34,468 nucleotides of DNA from Bodo saltans (lineage: Eukaryota > Euglenozoa > Kinetoplastea > Eubodonida > Bodonidae). The notes beneath the pieces were generated by a model, which saw only the letters and a list, made by a program, of their open reading frames with translations, did no database searches and was not told where the DNA came from. The stretch lies in the NCBI GenBank assembly GCA_001460835.1, contig CYKH01002245.1, positions 1,253 to 35,720 of the forward strand. The letters are read 5' to 3'. The position numbers and the translations under genes were made by a program. Shown here piece by piece: positions 1 through 10,000 of this stretch. The stretch's first letter is position 1, and the number at the start of each line of letters is the position of its first letter.

Positions 1-253
1 GGCATTTTTTGGGGGAGCCTTGGGTCCTCAGAAATTCTCGATGCGCGCATTTGAAAGATGAAGCAAACATGAGCTAATTAGCGGGGTTTTAGGTGGATCA
101 TCGAAAGTAGCGAGGGTCGATATTTGTTCGGAGTGGGAGTGTCGCGTCCTTTATTTCCGCCCAACAGGCTCGTAAGGTGCTAGGTTCGACAATGATCTGG
201 GGAGAGTTCCATGCTGTGGCTGGTGTGAAATTCAATTCAAAAACACTACTAAG

Positions 254-1320
254 ATGGTGGGCGCAAGGGATGTGGCCACCCCATGCACCGCGGACATTTG
301 CCTCAAGAACGTGAAAGTCAGCGCAGTGAAGTCAAACACCATTTCGCTCAACAACAGCACACTTGCTGTGGCAATTGCCGAAGTCATTTTTGGAACACTC
401 GCTGAAAGGGCCAAACGACGACGAACCGTGACTTTGGCAGATAACCTTTTTTTCCGCGTCAACAGTGGACCCTTTACTGGGTAGAATGCTTTCGTGTCCC
501 AAAGCGCTTGGGGTCGTCTTCCGGCCTCCCTTCGCTGGTTGTGTTACTGACACTGTCGAACACATGTTGTCGGGGCCACTTGCCCCAAAGTTGCTGATCG
601 TGACCCTCTGTGACACAGCCCTCTGTTTCACTTCCAGTGCAATTGCTGTTGCAGCGTGTCTGCCGCTAAATTCGTTGGACGATCTCAACTACAACGATCA
701 ATCTGCGTTGTTCCTCCTAGCTGTCAGTACTCCCCACAAAGCCGTCATGTCTAAGTGCGACGTCACACCCGTTGCCATCCGAGGAAAGAAACTCGAGAAA
801 CTCGAGTGCACCAACCACTACCACAGCCATTAGTATCAATACGGCAGTTGTTCATGCCACAATATTTGCGGAGGCGGGTCTGGTCGAGGTGCTGTTCCCG
901 CCTGCAACGTGCAAGCACGGTTCTACTTGGCTATTGGCAATGTTGCTTCTGTGGCATGTTTTTCCGTTTTATTGGTGCCGAACTGTGGCGAGCGCGTTGG
1001 ATCGGTGGAAGCTTCGTGCTGGAAAGTGTCCCCGTTTTGTCACGTATCACGAGAGGCCTCACCTTTTAGGGGCCCTTCAATTTCCTGCTAACTCCTGTGG
1101 ACCGCTGGATTCACCAACCAAAATCACAAACCAGTAAACGACAGGAACAGGACTCGGCGTTCCTCCTGGAGAACATGGAGGCGGTCTTGGTGGGTATGTT
1201 CGCCATCGGGAGTGGTTCTTCGCGGTGGAGTGGACAATTAGCATCGTAAGTGGAGTGGCGCTCGGCAGTTGCGCTTGATGGCGATGCGCTGCAGTGGGCT
1301 GGGGGGTGCTCCATTGCTTT
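254..1320 (+). pseudogene. Decayed remains of a surface membrane protein gene (low confidence)
   Basis: No intact gene is visible between 1 and 1437, but several overlapping + strand open stretches change frame one after another (254-484, 465-833, 772-1137, about 1085-1249). Two pieces resemble the multi-pass C-terminus of the LRR protein further right, and they occur in the same order. Around 936 one frame reads GNVASVACFSVLLV, compared with GNVALIVAVGCVIHV near 16008. Around 1163 another frame reads FLLENMEAVLVG, which shares F, E, M, A, V, L and G in register with FVVELMTAVLCG near 16789. The frame changes and stops indicate a dead gene. Bases 1-253 and 1321-1390 hold nothing I recognise. 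The family assignment rests only on this internal comparison. Confidence 0.33.
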
Positions 1321-1390
1321 CAGTGCGACGCATCTGCTGCTGTGCGTGTGACTGCGACCATCGATGTTGGGTGACTTCTTTGATGTGAAG

Positions 1391-1421
1391 GCGCCTTCTT
1401 CGCTCTTCTCCTTTTCTTCAG
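1391..1421 (+). promoter_or_regulatory. Putative trans-splice acceptor
   Basis: A strongly pyrimidine-rich run ends in the first AG at 1420-1421, 17 bases before the ATG at 1438. A further tract with AG at 1726-1727 follows. One of these may serve the gene starting at 1917, or a small transcript at 1438. Confidence 0.35.
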
Positions 1422-1437
1422 CAATACCTAATTTGCG

Positions 1438-1680
1438 ATGAGTGCCACTTGTTTTGGTTTCAGTGGCTCGAAATTCGAATGTGCTCTTTTAAAAAAACAA
1501 AGCACGACACTCTTGTGGACCTATGCGACGATCAAACTTTTCGTCCACTCTCGCATCAAGAATAAAATACTATGTAGTTTCGCTTCCCTTTCTTGTTGCG
1601 AAACGACGGAACACTTCATGTTGCACTTCACCTACATTCTCAGGATCAAGGAGTTGCTAAGTAGTCTGACCCTTGGCTGA
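1438..1680 (+). CDS. Small open frame of doubtful coding status
   Basis: This is an 80-residue open frame that begins at an ATG placed 17 bases after a good pyrimidine tract and AG. The translation is rich in Ser, Leu, Cys and Lys, with no domain, signal peptide or targeting sequence I recognise. It is listed because of the acceptor in front of it. It could equally be untranslated leader of the next gene or chance. Ribosome profiling or a conserved counterpart in another bodonid would decide. Confidence 0.2.
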   Translation: MSATCFGFSGSKFECALLKKQSTTLLWTYATIKLFVHSRIKNKILCSFASLSCCETTEHFMLHFTYILRIKELLSSLTLG

Positions 1681-1867
1681 ACTGCCACGCTCACGCTTGC
1701 TTTCTTTCTTTGACTTTCTGTCTTCAGCAACAAGGGTCAGAGAAACATCCATAGGTTTACGTACGTTTCGCCGGAGCCGAACGCTACACGTACTTTCACA
1801 AATGGCGATAAAGCCATTGCGCTTGACTGCTCCTCATGCATGCAATAGACACCTTGCTTTACTGAGA

Positions 1868-1905
1868 TTCTAATCTTGTCCTCCGTTTTGCAACTTTTTG
1901 ACAAG
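1868..1905 (+). promoter_or_regulatory. Putative trans-splice acceptor for the 1917 gene
   Basis: A pyrimidine-rich stretch ends at the AG at 1904-1905, leaving a 5' leader of only 11 bases before the ATG at 1917. Another acceptor at 1726-1727 would give a longer leader containing a short upstream frame starting at 1802. Confidence 0.45.
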
Positions 1906-1916
1906 GAAAAAGACAT

Positions 1917-2225
1917 ATGCTGCGTCTTTCGCTCAAGTCACTCTCCGTCATCCGTGCGATATCACTTGTCGCGCCTATCAGCGGCCAATCCTTCGTGGAG
2001 GCTCGTCGATTGTCTTCGTCATCAAAACTCAACGCTCAAGATGTCGACACATCGAAGCTGAATCACATGTATTGGGATGACGATGTGCTCCTCCCATACT
2101 TGCTGAGTATGATGGATGAATTTGGTGATGAATTTGGGGGTGAGTCATTGAACTTTGTACCTCCCAACGATTCTAACCTCCTACAAAATGAGTTCCTGAA
2201 GCAAGAACAAGTCAGGCAATCTTGA
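1917..2225 (+). CDS. Small hypothetical protein, probably mitochondrial
   Basis: This 102-residue protein has no family I recognise. The first 35 residues (starting MLRLSLKSLSVIRAISL) contain Arg, Lys and Ser with only one acidic residue, and then RRLSSSS. That is the look of a cleavable mitochondrial presequence. The remainder is acidic and hydrophobic, with an MYWDDD stretch near residue 51 and a run of Asp, Glu and Phe around 67-75. A trans-splice acceptor lies just upstream, which supports the start. It could be a small subunit of a mitochondrial complex, but nothing in the sequence shows which. The unlikely-looking amino-acid order of a random frame is absent, so I think it is real. Confidence 0.5.
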   Translation: MLRLSLKSLSVIRAISLVAPISGQSFVEARRLSSSSKLNAQDVDTSKLNHMYWDDDVLLPYLLSMMDEFGDEFGGESLNFVPPNDSNLLQNEFLKQEQVRQS

Positions 2226-2385
2226 TTCGGTGATTATTTTGGGCTCCTTCTCGACTGCCCGTTTGGAGAAAGGGTTGCGAGATGCGTGAAGTCGTCATCA
2301 CAAAAAAATTATGCAACAAGATGTTTTTAACGTTTCATTAATGAAGAGGAGATAAATGCATTACTCTTGTATTTGCCCCACACAT

Positions 2386-2420
2386 CTTTCCGTTTTTCTT
2401 CAACCTTTAACACAACCAAG
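2386..2420 (+). promoter_or_regulatory. Putative trans-splice acceptor for the acid phosphatase gene
   Basis: A pyrimidine-rich tract with its AG at 2419-2420 lies 26 bases before the ATG at 2447. The upstream spacer (2226-2385) is presumed to hold the 3' UTR and poly(A) site of the preceding gene. Confidence 0.55.
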
Positions 2421-2446
2421 AAACGATTGGGTTTTACAACACGTTA

Positions 2447-3886
2447 ATGCATCAACACATACACCGAATTGCCCTTGTGGCACACTTATTTTTTTGTGCC
2501 GCAGCCATTTCTCCATTTCATGTAGCGGTTGTGCATCGCCACGGTGCACGCAACACGATTGTCAACGTGAACCAAAGCGGTGTTTGCCCCTCGTTCCACG
2601 CCCCAAATGGAGGCTGTGGGACATTGACAGTCGAAGGAAAAGATATGCTGTACCACCTTGGGCTTTTTCTTGGGAGTTCCTACGGTGCCCATGGTGGACT
2701 GTTTGAGGAAGCCATTCACTCCTCGTACGATTCCACGAGATTTGTCTCGCGCTCCACTGACGTTGGCCGTACCATCCAAAGCGGCTCAGCGATGATTCGC
2801 GGGTTGTTCTCGTCCCTCGAAGGAACGCCCCAACGAGCGTACCCGGTGCTGCACAACCGGCCAACTAGCCAAGATGTTGCCTTGTTGGTGTGGAATGGCA
2901 ATCCCTCGGTAGTTCTGTGGATGGATATCATGCAAGATGATCTGCTTCAGTTTCTTAATCAACACACTTTAGAGCTTTTCGAAGGGAACACCACATTGCT
3001 CGAGGAGATTGGGAGGGAAATCGGTCTGTTAGATGAATGCACGCCGTCCGACCCAGAGCGATGGGCCCCGTTTCAATGTGGTCTTGACATCCAAGATGCA
3101 GTAAATTGTGCGCTCTCCGCTGGATTCGCAGCTGAGAGGTATCCGACGGGCGTGGCGAACTTTGAACAGCTTACGAAAATTCTCGAGGATTACAACGCCT
3201 ACACAATGTGGGGAATCGACAATATGGAAAATGGTGGGAAGTACCAAGCTGCAACGGGGACACTGGGCTTCGTGTTGGCTCAAGAAATCATTGAGACTGG
3301 TGTCGCTGCTGCTGCCGCTGCAAGAACAACATCGTCGCCATATGTATTGCTCAATCATTACAGCGGGCATGACACGACGCTGATGCCACTGTGGATGACG
3401 CTTGGGAATGATTCGTTGACCAATCCCCTGTTTGGTGCAGCCATGATTTTTGAATTCTATTTCGTGTCCGCCGACGACGACAGCAGCCACTCTGACAGTG
3501 ACGTTTGGGTTCGCGCTCGAATCGGTGCGCCTGGTCAGCTCCCGGGTGACCATAACTACACATTTGAGTGGTATCAGCTGTATTGCGTCAACACCGACGG
3601 ATCGACGTATCGGCCTGACGCCGAGATGGGCTGCCCACTCGCGGATTGGAATGCCTTTGTTCAACTGCAAGGCCCATCCATCAACATCCCAAATGCTGGA
3701 GCTGGTGGTGCGTCTTGCTACTACGATGAGGCGTGGATGGCAAGTGTGAATTGTACACCACAAGATACGGTCAGCACCACCAGCGACCCATCATCAAAGA
3801 TTTGCCGAGACTTTAGGACCAACTGCATAAATGCGTGTGGCCAACATCATGCAATGACGTCGCACCTTGACTGTGTTGCAATTTAG
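2447..3886 (+). CDS. Histidine acid phosphatase (histidine phosphatase superfamily, branch 2)
   Basis: This 479-residue secreted or lysosomal-type phosphomonoesterase would work through a phosphohistidine intermediate. The family signature RHGAR is at residues 31-35, with His32 as the expected nucleophile. The proton-donor motif HD is at 308-309 in the context SGHDTTLMPLW, which is typical of acid phosphatases and phytases. A hydrophobic N-terminal stretch (about residues 8-22, ending CAAA) looks like a signal peptide. There are several N-glycosylation sites and many C-terminal cysteines. No C-terminal membrane segment is visible, so this is not the membrane-anchored type described in Leishmania and trypanosomes. 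An Ala repeat (residues 286-292) precedes the HD motif. The length fits the family. The substrate cannot be read from the sequence: it could be a general acid phosphatase, a phytase-like or an inositol-phosphate enzyme. Confidence 0.9.
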   Translation: MHQHIHRIALVAHLFFCAAAISPFHVAVVHRHGARNTIVNVNQSGVCPSFHAPNGGCGTLTVEGKDMLYHLGLFLGSSYGAHGGLFEEAIHSSYDSTRFVSRSTDVGRTIQSGSAMIRGLFSSLEGTPQRAYPVLHNRPTSQDVALLVWNGNPSVVLWMDIMQDDLLQFLNQHTLELFEGNTTLLEEIGREIGLLDECTPSDPERWAPFQCGLDIQDAVNCALSAGFAAERYPTGVANFEQLTKILEDYNAYTMWGIDNMENGGKYQAATGTLGFVLAQEIIETGVAAAAAARTTSSPYVLLNHYSGHDTTLMPLWMTLGNDSLTNPLFGAAMIFEFYFVSADDDSSHSDSDVWVRARIGAPGQLPGDHNYTFEWYQLYCVNTDGSTYRPDAEMGCPLADWNAFVQLQGPSINIPNAGAGGASCYYDEAWMASVNCTPQDTVSTTSDPSSKICRDFRTNCINACGQHHAMTSHLDCVAI

Positions 3887-3959
3887 TTTTTGCCGATCCA
3901 CATTCCATTTTCCGTAGAATGAGGAGAGCCAGCGGTTCTTAACCAGTGAGAACAATCAA

Positions 3960-3990
3960 CTTTTTTCTTGGTTCTTCACTCCACTCCAAG
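3960..3990 (+). promoter_or_regulatory. Putative trans-splice acceptor for the giant surface protein gene
   Basis: A T/C-rich tract ends at the AG at 3989-3990, 45 bases before the ATG at 4036. An earlier AG at 3916-3917 also follows a pyrimidine run. Its use would add a leader with an 8-codon upstream frame at 3919-3942. The stop-to-ATG spacer is only 149 bases. Confidence 0.5.
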
Positions 3991-4035
3991 AATAAACAGA
4001 AAACAGCCACACGAGCACAAAGAATAGGCACGATC

Positions 4036-7000
4036 ATGAAATCACTTTGTAAAAGTGGGCACAGTCACGATCTAAAAAAATCAGTCATCACAACAGGTAC
4101 TATCCTTCCGACGAGGTTGTTACTACTGTTACCGCTCCTTTTGCTGTCGCGAGTGGAGAAAGCGACGGTGGGCGCTAGTGCATCACCTCTTGCGTCGTGC
4201 ACTACGGCAACAGAATCATCTCTGTCTCTACTCGCGCTACAATGGACAAACGCAGCATTGATAGAGTATGTGTACCCTCCTGCGGGCACCACCCTTCATG
4301 GTGGTCCTGCAGGCTCGTTTTTATACACCACTGGAGTTTCCACATCTTCACCAACCACTTCTCCGGCTGTTTGCTCGTGGTCAGTAGGGACTGAGCCTCA
4401 GCTCGCCCTTCTGTCAACATCCTCATCATTCATCACAACGTGGAACGCAACATTTGCACAGTGGGACGAAGCGTTCTCCAAACTCAAGAACGTTACCTCC
4501 ATCGATGGAGTTACCGGCTCTACAGCTCAATCTTCATCCTCACCGTTGGCGAATACTTCCATCATGAGCACCGGCACGGTGCTACTCCCATCAGAACTAT
4601 GTTTCGCGAAGCCTTCGATTGCAACTACACCCAACAACGCATCGGCGTTTTGCGTGGCATCGCTAAGTTCCTCAAACACTCTTGGCTGCTTATTAGACCC
4701 TGACAATGTTATCCAGAACATCACCACTTCGACCGTCGCGGACTACTTGAACCGAGTGGTAGCTCAGCGGGCATTGTCCCGTCGATGGTTTTCTGCCTCG
4801 ATTGATTTTGCTATGGAAGCTCAACAGGCCTATGCGTTCTATTCATCAACAGCTGCAAGCGTTGCATCGTCGGCAACCGTATCCAACGTATCTGCAGCAG
4901 AGAGAGATTTAGTACTGCGCGGTATCGCCTCGTCGCTCCAGCCATTGCTGGAAGCACACTTCATCGACACTCTCACACAAAAATGGCAGTGGATCGAGTC
5001 GCTCATTGCCACAAGTAACCTTGCGTTTCTTTCTGCGGCTTCGTCCACCAGCACGACGTCTGACTGCCCAACTGAATTTCTGTCAACGTGGATGACCGCA
5101 TCCAGTGTTTCGATGGGCATCAGCATCGTGGAGGCTGCGCTGGGGACCGCAGTGTCACTTCTTCTTGCTGCGCAAAGCGACATGCAAGTTCGTGTGCGAA
5201 CGCAATGCGTGTTGGAAACGTATGCCGTTGCTCGCTTCCTTGAAGAAGATCTTCCGGTGTTCGTGACGACGTCCCTGCAGCCCCAAGCAAGCACGTGGAC
5301 GGCAACGACGTTGATGACGCTCGCCAACTTACAGCTCGCCACTAACGTAGGTCGACTTGAGAATATCATCTCCACCCGTCTGACGCTATCAGCAGTGCTA
5401 GCGATGCTGAACTTGCTCCCATCGTCGCCGTCGGGTGCAGCGACCTTCTCGCCACCAGTGGCGCTTGTTGCGCAATGTCTCGCCGATTGGTTTTCTAACA
5501 TCACAATGGCCACTTCTTACATCCCCAGCGCCGATGATTGGAGCGCATCATCTTCATCATCTGCCGCTGGTGCCTTCCTTCAGTGGCTTCGACAAAGCTC
5601 ATCTACAGGTGTGTCGCAGTGCTTCACCCTCCAAACATCCAGTGTGACGCCCATCGGCTATCAGGGCGAGGACAGCAATGAGCCCGTGGAAGACATGGAA
5701 TGGTTTCTGGACTTCACAAATGCAACGAACTCAATTTCCTTCGAGCAAATTACCGTCGGTAATGCGACCATTTCAAGCGCGATTCGTGGTTCACTGCGGA
5801 CAAGCGGCATTCCAAGGCTCCGCTCAGTGAGCGACCAAGGCCTGGTGCCGGTGCTGTTTACGTTTCTTATGCCGCCGTCAGCGATTGCATCAACGTTAGG
5901 GTCGTCCAGCGCAGCCGTTATTGCCGCGTCCACAACCTCTGCGATTCGATCTGCCGGCCTTCCCCTGGGAGGTGGTGGGTCCCTTTTCGGAAACGTGTTC
6001 GCTCTGATAAACCCACCCGTTTCAGATCTTCGACCTCTTCCTGCCGCCACCACCACGGCATCATCTGTGTCCTCCTTCATTTGGAACGACACAGTGCAGG
6101 GTGGCCCTGTGGCTTCAAATAGCTGTGGCCCAGGATATCTTCAACTGCGAGACTACGACACAAACGACACCATCTGTGAGCAGTGCCGCAATGAACCACC
6201 AGCGATGCTCACTACTTCCACAACTCTCTCCTCAACATACCTCTTTTGCACTGGTGACGGCTATGCGCGTGCGTGCGTGAACAAACCAGGCGGAGTTGGC
6301 AACGACAATATTTCTGCTTACATCCCGCAAGGTAATTCGCAGCTGAATTCATCAGACTGCCCATTTTATTGTCGCAGCTATTATCAGTACCGCAACGGAA
6401 GCCGATGTGTGGATACCGGCGTCGGGAAGTACGCGAATTCCAATACGTCGCAAGATGACTGCGCCACACATCCAGCGCTTTTCTCACAAGTAGTGAGTGA
6501 CCTTATCGTGACACCGGCAACTGTTTCCGCAGATTTTGTGAAGTGGTCAGCGTACGTTTCGCCTGGTGCGTTTCAGGCTCCGAACAGCTGCGCATTTTCT
6601 GTGCGGCGGCGAATGATTTCCGAACGATTTGATGTGACTGGTGGGCCAGGCAGTGCGGCGAGCACTGCTGTGGGAGGAAGAACTCTCGCTAACACGTTGC
6701 TGTGGTGCAACAGAAGCTCACAGAATTTTGGGCGAGGATCGCCAGCGCCTCCAATTGGGCTACAACTCCGTTTGCAAGGGTTGTTTACCGCGTCAGATGT
6801 TTTGGCTGCTCATCGAAAGGCAGGAAGCACAAGACTGGCGTTTCAGCTTGCTGAAGTATTCGGCGAAAACGAATCCATCGCCGCGTCATCCACATCATCA
6901 GCATCATCTAGCGAAGCAGACACAACAAGCGGCGGTTGGAGCTGGTACTTGGTGACTTCTATTGACGTGGTTTCGAGCACAGCGCTGCCTTCCACCGTCT

Positions 7001-10000
7001 CAATGCAGTTGTGGTTCAATGCGTCGTTTGTTGCCTCTGGGAACCCAACGGCATTTGCCAACGCCCCGCATTCTCTCTTGTTCTTTTCGTTCAACAAAAC
7101 TTATTCGTGGTCAACATTTGTCACAACAGTGAGTGCGGCAACTGGAAAAAAGACCTTTTCAGCTGGCGTAAGTCTGAACCTGGAGTCAGGGCTCTTATCA
7201 TTCTCACTTGACGGCAAGGTCCTTGGACCAGTGCAGAGTATCCCATGGACGACGTCGCTCACCACAGCTCCATGCGTGACCAATTTCAGCGCCGCTTCCG
7301 CACAAAAAGGCAAAACGCTTCGACTGTCCATCGGTGGCTGGCTGGCATCGTTTGATTCTCCTCTAGGAATGGTGGTCACACGACTTGGCATATCTGATGA
7401 GCTTCCCCAAAGCTTTTACTTCCTCCCTATCAACCTCACGCGGGTTGGATTCAGCGGTGTTCCGTTCGGTCGGTCTCATTTCACATCCTCAACAACTGGC
7501 ACATCCGCGACAACAACCAAAGATGTTTGGTCTGAACTTGTCGTGCTTCCCTCCGTGGAGAACGTCACCGGCGGTTCGTCATCCTCATGCAACGCAACAA
7601 CAACAGCAAGCAGCAGCAGTTTTGTGCTACGTACTCGCGTCGACGATGGATCCGCCTTCGCAGCCACGCCGCCCAATCGAGTCAATCATCTCGTTTACCT
7701 GAACAGTCTGTCCTCCCTCTTCCAGCAAAGCAACGTGACATGGAACGGTGTGTGCCGTGGTGGAACATATCAAAACAACTTTGGGAGCCAACTCCTTCGA
7801 TCATCATGCACTGTTTGTCCGCTAGGCTCAATGTGGCAGACAACTGCCTCGGTATTAAACAGCAGCACGTCGTCGTCGTCGTCATCAACGAGCTCGTCTT
7901 CGTCGCTGGCGCAGCGCTGTTCTTGCTTGTCGACTCGAGCTCTCGTGAATAACACTTGCATACCGTTGAGTCCAGCGTACGGCACACCAACTTTTGTGGA
8001 AAGCAACACCACCACGTCAATCACCGATGGATCAGCGATGATCCTGAACACAAACAAACGTGAGAAGACGTTTCTGTTCGCTGTCGCAATGAACACAACA
8101 TTAGCAACGACTTCTTCAGCAACGACTGCTAATTCCACTTCAACAGCAGCATCGTTAATTCTGAACGGGACACTTGAGACCACTGTCTCCTGCACCTCGA
8201 CTACCGTATTTGGAGTGCCCCTGACTGAAATTGTCATTGACTGCGACGACCCATTGAGAAAGACCCTGTGCTCGGTATACGTGACGCTGACTGTCGACTT
8301 CAGCAACAGCGCCACTTCGTCGTCGTCTGGGGCAAAAGGAGACCTTTGCCGGATTTCAATCCGTACGACTCAGTTGTATCGGTATCCCAGCAGCACCATC
8401 GCTCGACAGTACACCTTCTGGCCAAAGCCCCCAGCTGTGGGACAAGGGAATCTGAACACCGTCAACGGAACAATTCTCGCCGATACGGCGACAAATATTT
8501 CCTTGTCAGTGAGAAACTATTCGTTCTACAGCACTGCGTCGACTTTTTTCCTTGCACAAGCAGCCAATACGCTGTTCACCAACAGCAGCAGCAGTGGTGC
8601 TAGCAGCAGTGTTGACTCACCCACCCTATCACTTCTGCAAGCGATGGCCAGCAGTGCTACGGCAAGTTGTCAAATGGTTGTTCTGCTATCGTTTCACACA
8701 TCGCCACCTCCTCCTGCGATCAGCACCACATCCTCATCATCATCGTGGTCATCGGCGTCGACACTCGTTCCAATGACGTCGCCTGTCATGTTCGTGTTCC
8801 CTGCCACGACCGCAGTCAACGGCATGACGTTAGACTTTTCGCTTTCCACGTCGTCCACCTCCGTCTCTCCGTTTTCAGGAAACGTGGCAGTTCTCAATAT
8901 TTCAATCACATCGTCCGCTGGGTACTTTGCGCCCAGCGACTCCCTTGTTGTCTACGTGGTATCGGCGTCTTACGTTCAAGGGCAGCTCACACCGGTACCT
9001 AATTCTGCTGCGAACGCCCTTGCACACCCTGCGGTGATCGCGCTGGGAATCTTGACGCTTTTTATGACCTCTGGGGCCTTCGTGTGGACGATTCGGCGTC
9101 GCCCACCGAGCTGCTTTGGAAAGCTGTGCCAGCCCCAAGACGAGAAATCGCCCGACAACAGCGATTCGGCGTCGGCATCATCTGAAACGACGTATGATGA
9201 TGATGATGATGATGATGATGAGTTCTCATCGAGCTCAGAGAGCGGAGGAGGAGCTGGTGAACAATGGGACGACCAGCTTTCTCGAAGAAGCGCGGCTTCC
9301 AGAGCTTCCGGGGCTTCCGCAGCAGTAGCACAACAGCTACCTTCGTCCGGTGGTGGTGGTCGTGGGGTAGGCCCAAGTGCGGCAACCACAATATCATCAC
9401 AGCATTCGAATATCCCAAGTCAATCCGCGACTCGTGTACCACCACAACGGTCATTCACGCACTCTCCTTTTGGTAGACAGCAAGAAGACACCACTTCAGT
9501 GACGCCGCAGCAACATCGAGACATACAACCATCGGCACCCACGATTGACATTGTTGGTGACGCGCACACAACATTTTCTAGTCATAGCGCTGGCGGCAGT
9601 GTATTTTATGACATGTCGTTTGACCGCTCAGGAGGTCCACTCGCTCCTCCTCCCGCTCCAAGGGGACGAGGAGCCGATCCTTCGTTTATGACCAGCAGTA
9701 GCCACGTCACGATGTCAGGCAGCATAGATCACGAGCTCAGTCGATCTGCACGCAGTCGTTGGCGTCAAAGAACTATCGCAGCTCAAAGTGGAAGTGACGA
9801 CCTTAGAAGGACCGTTCCACTCGATGACGCAAGCATAGCTGTGCAGGCCCCGGTTGAAAACAATCATCGATGCATTGCAGAGCCTGCCCTGTTGAGTAAC
9901 AATGCAAGCGACAAACAACAAAAACGAAGAAGCCATTCAGGAGCAACAGACAAAAAACATGAAACAGACAAACCCGGAACGAAAGAGGAACGACGGAAAA

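Noticed and set aside
3029-3763. 244-codon open frame on the - strand
   Set aside because: Lies fully opposite the acid phosphatase gene, whose motifs are clear. The translation has no domain and no acceptor in front.
4839-5513. 224-codon open frame on the - strand
   Set aside because: Antisense shadow of the Ser/Ala/Thr-rich giant surface protein; biased codons on the + strand leave the - strand open.
9196-9219. GAT repeat as a CRISPR-like or regulatory array
   Set aside because: It is an in-frame codon repeat encoding Asp; no spacers.
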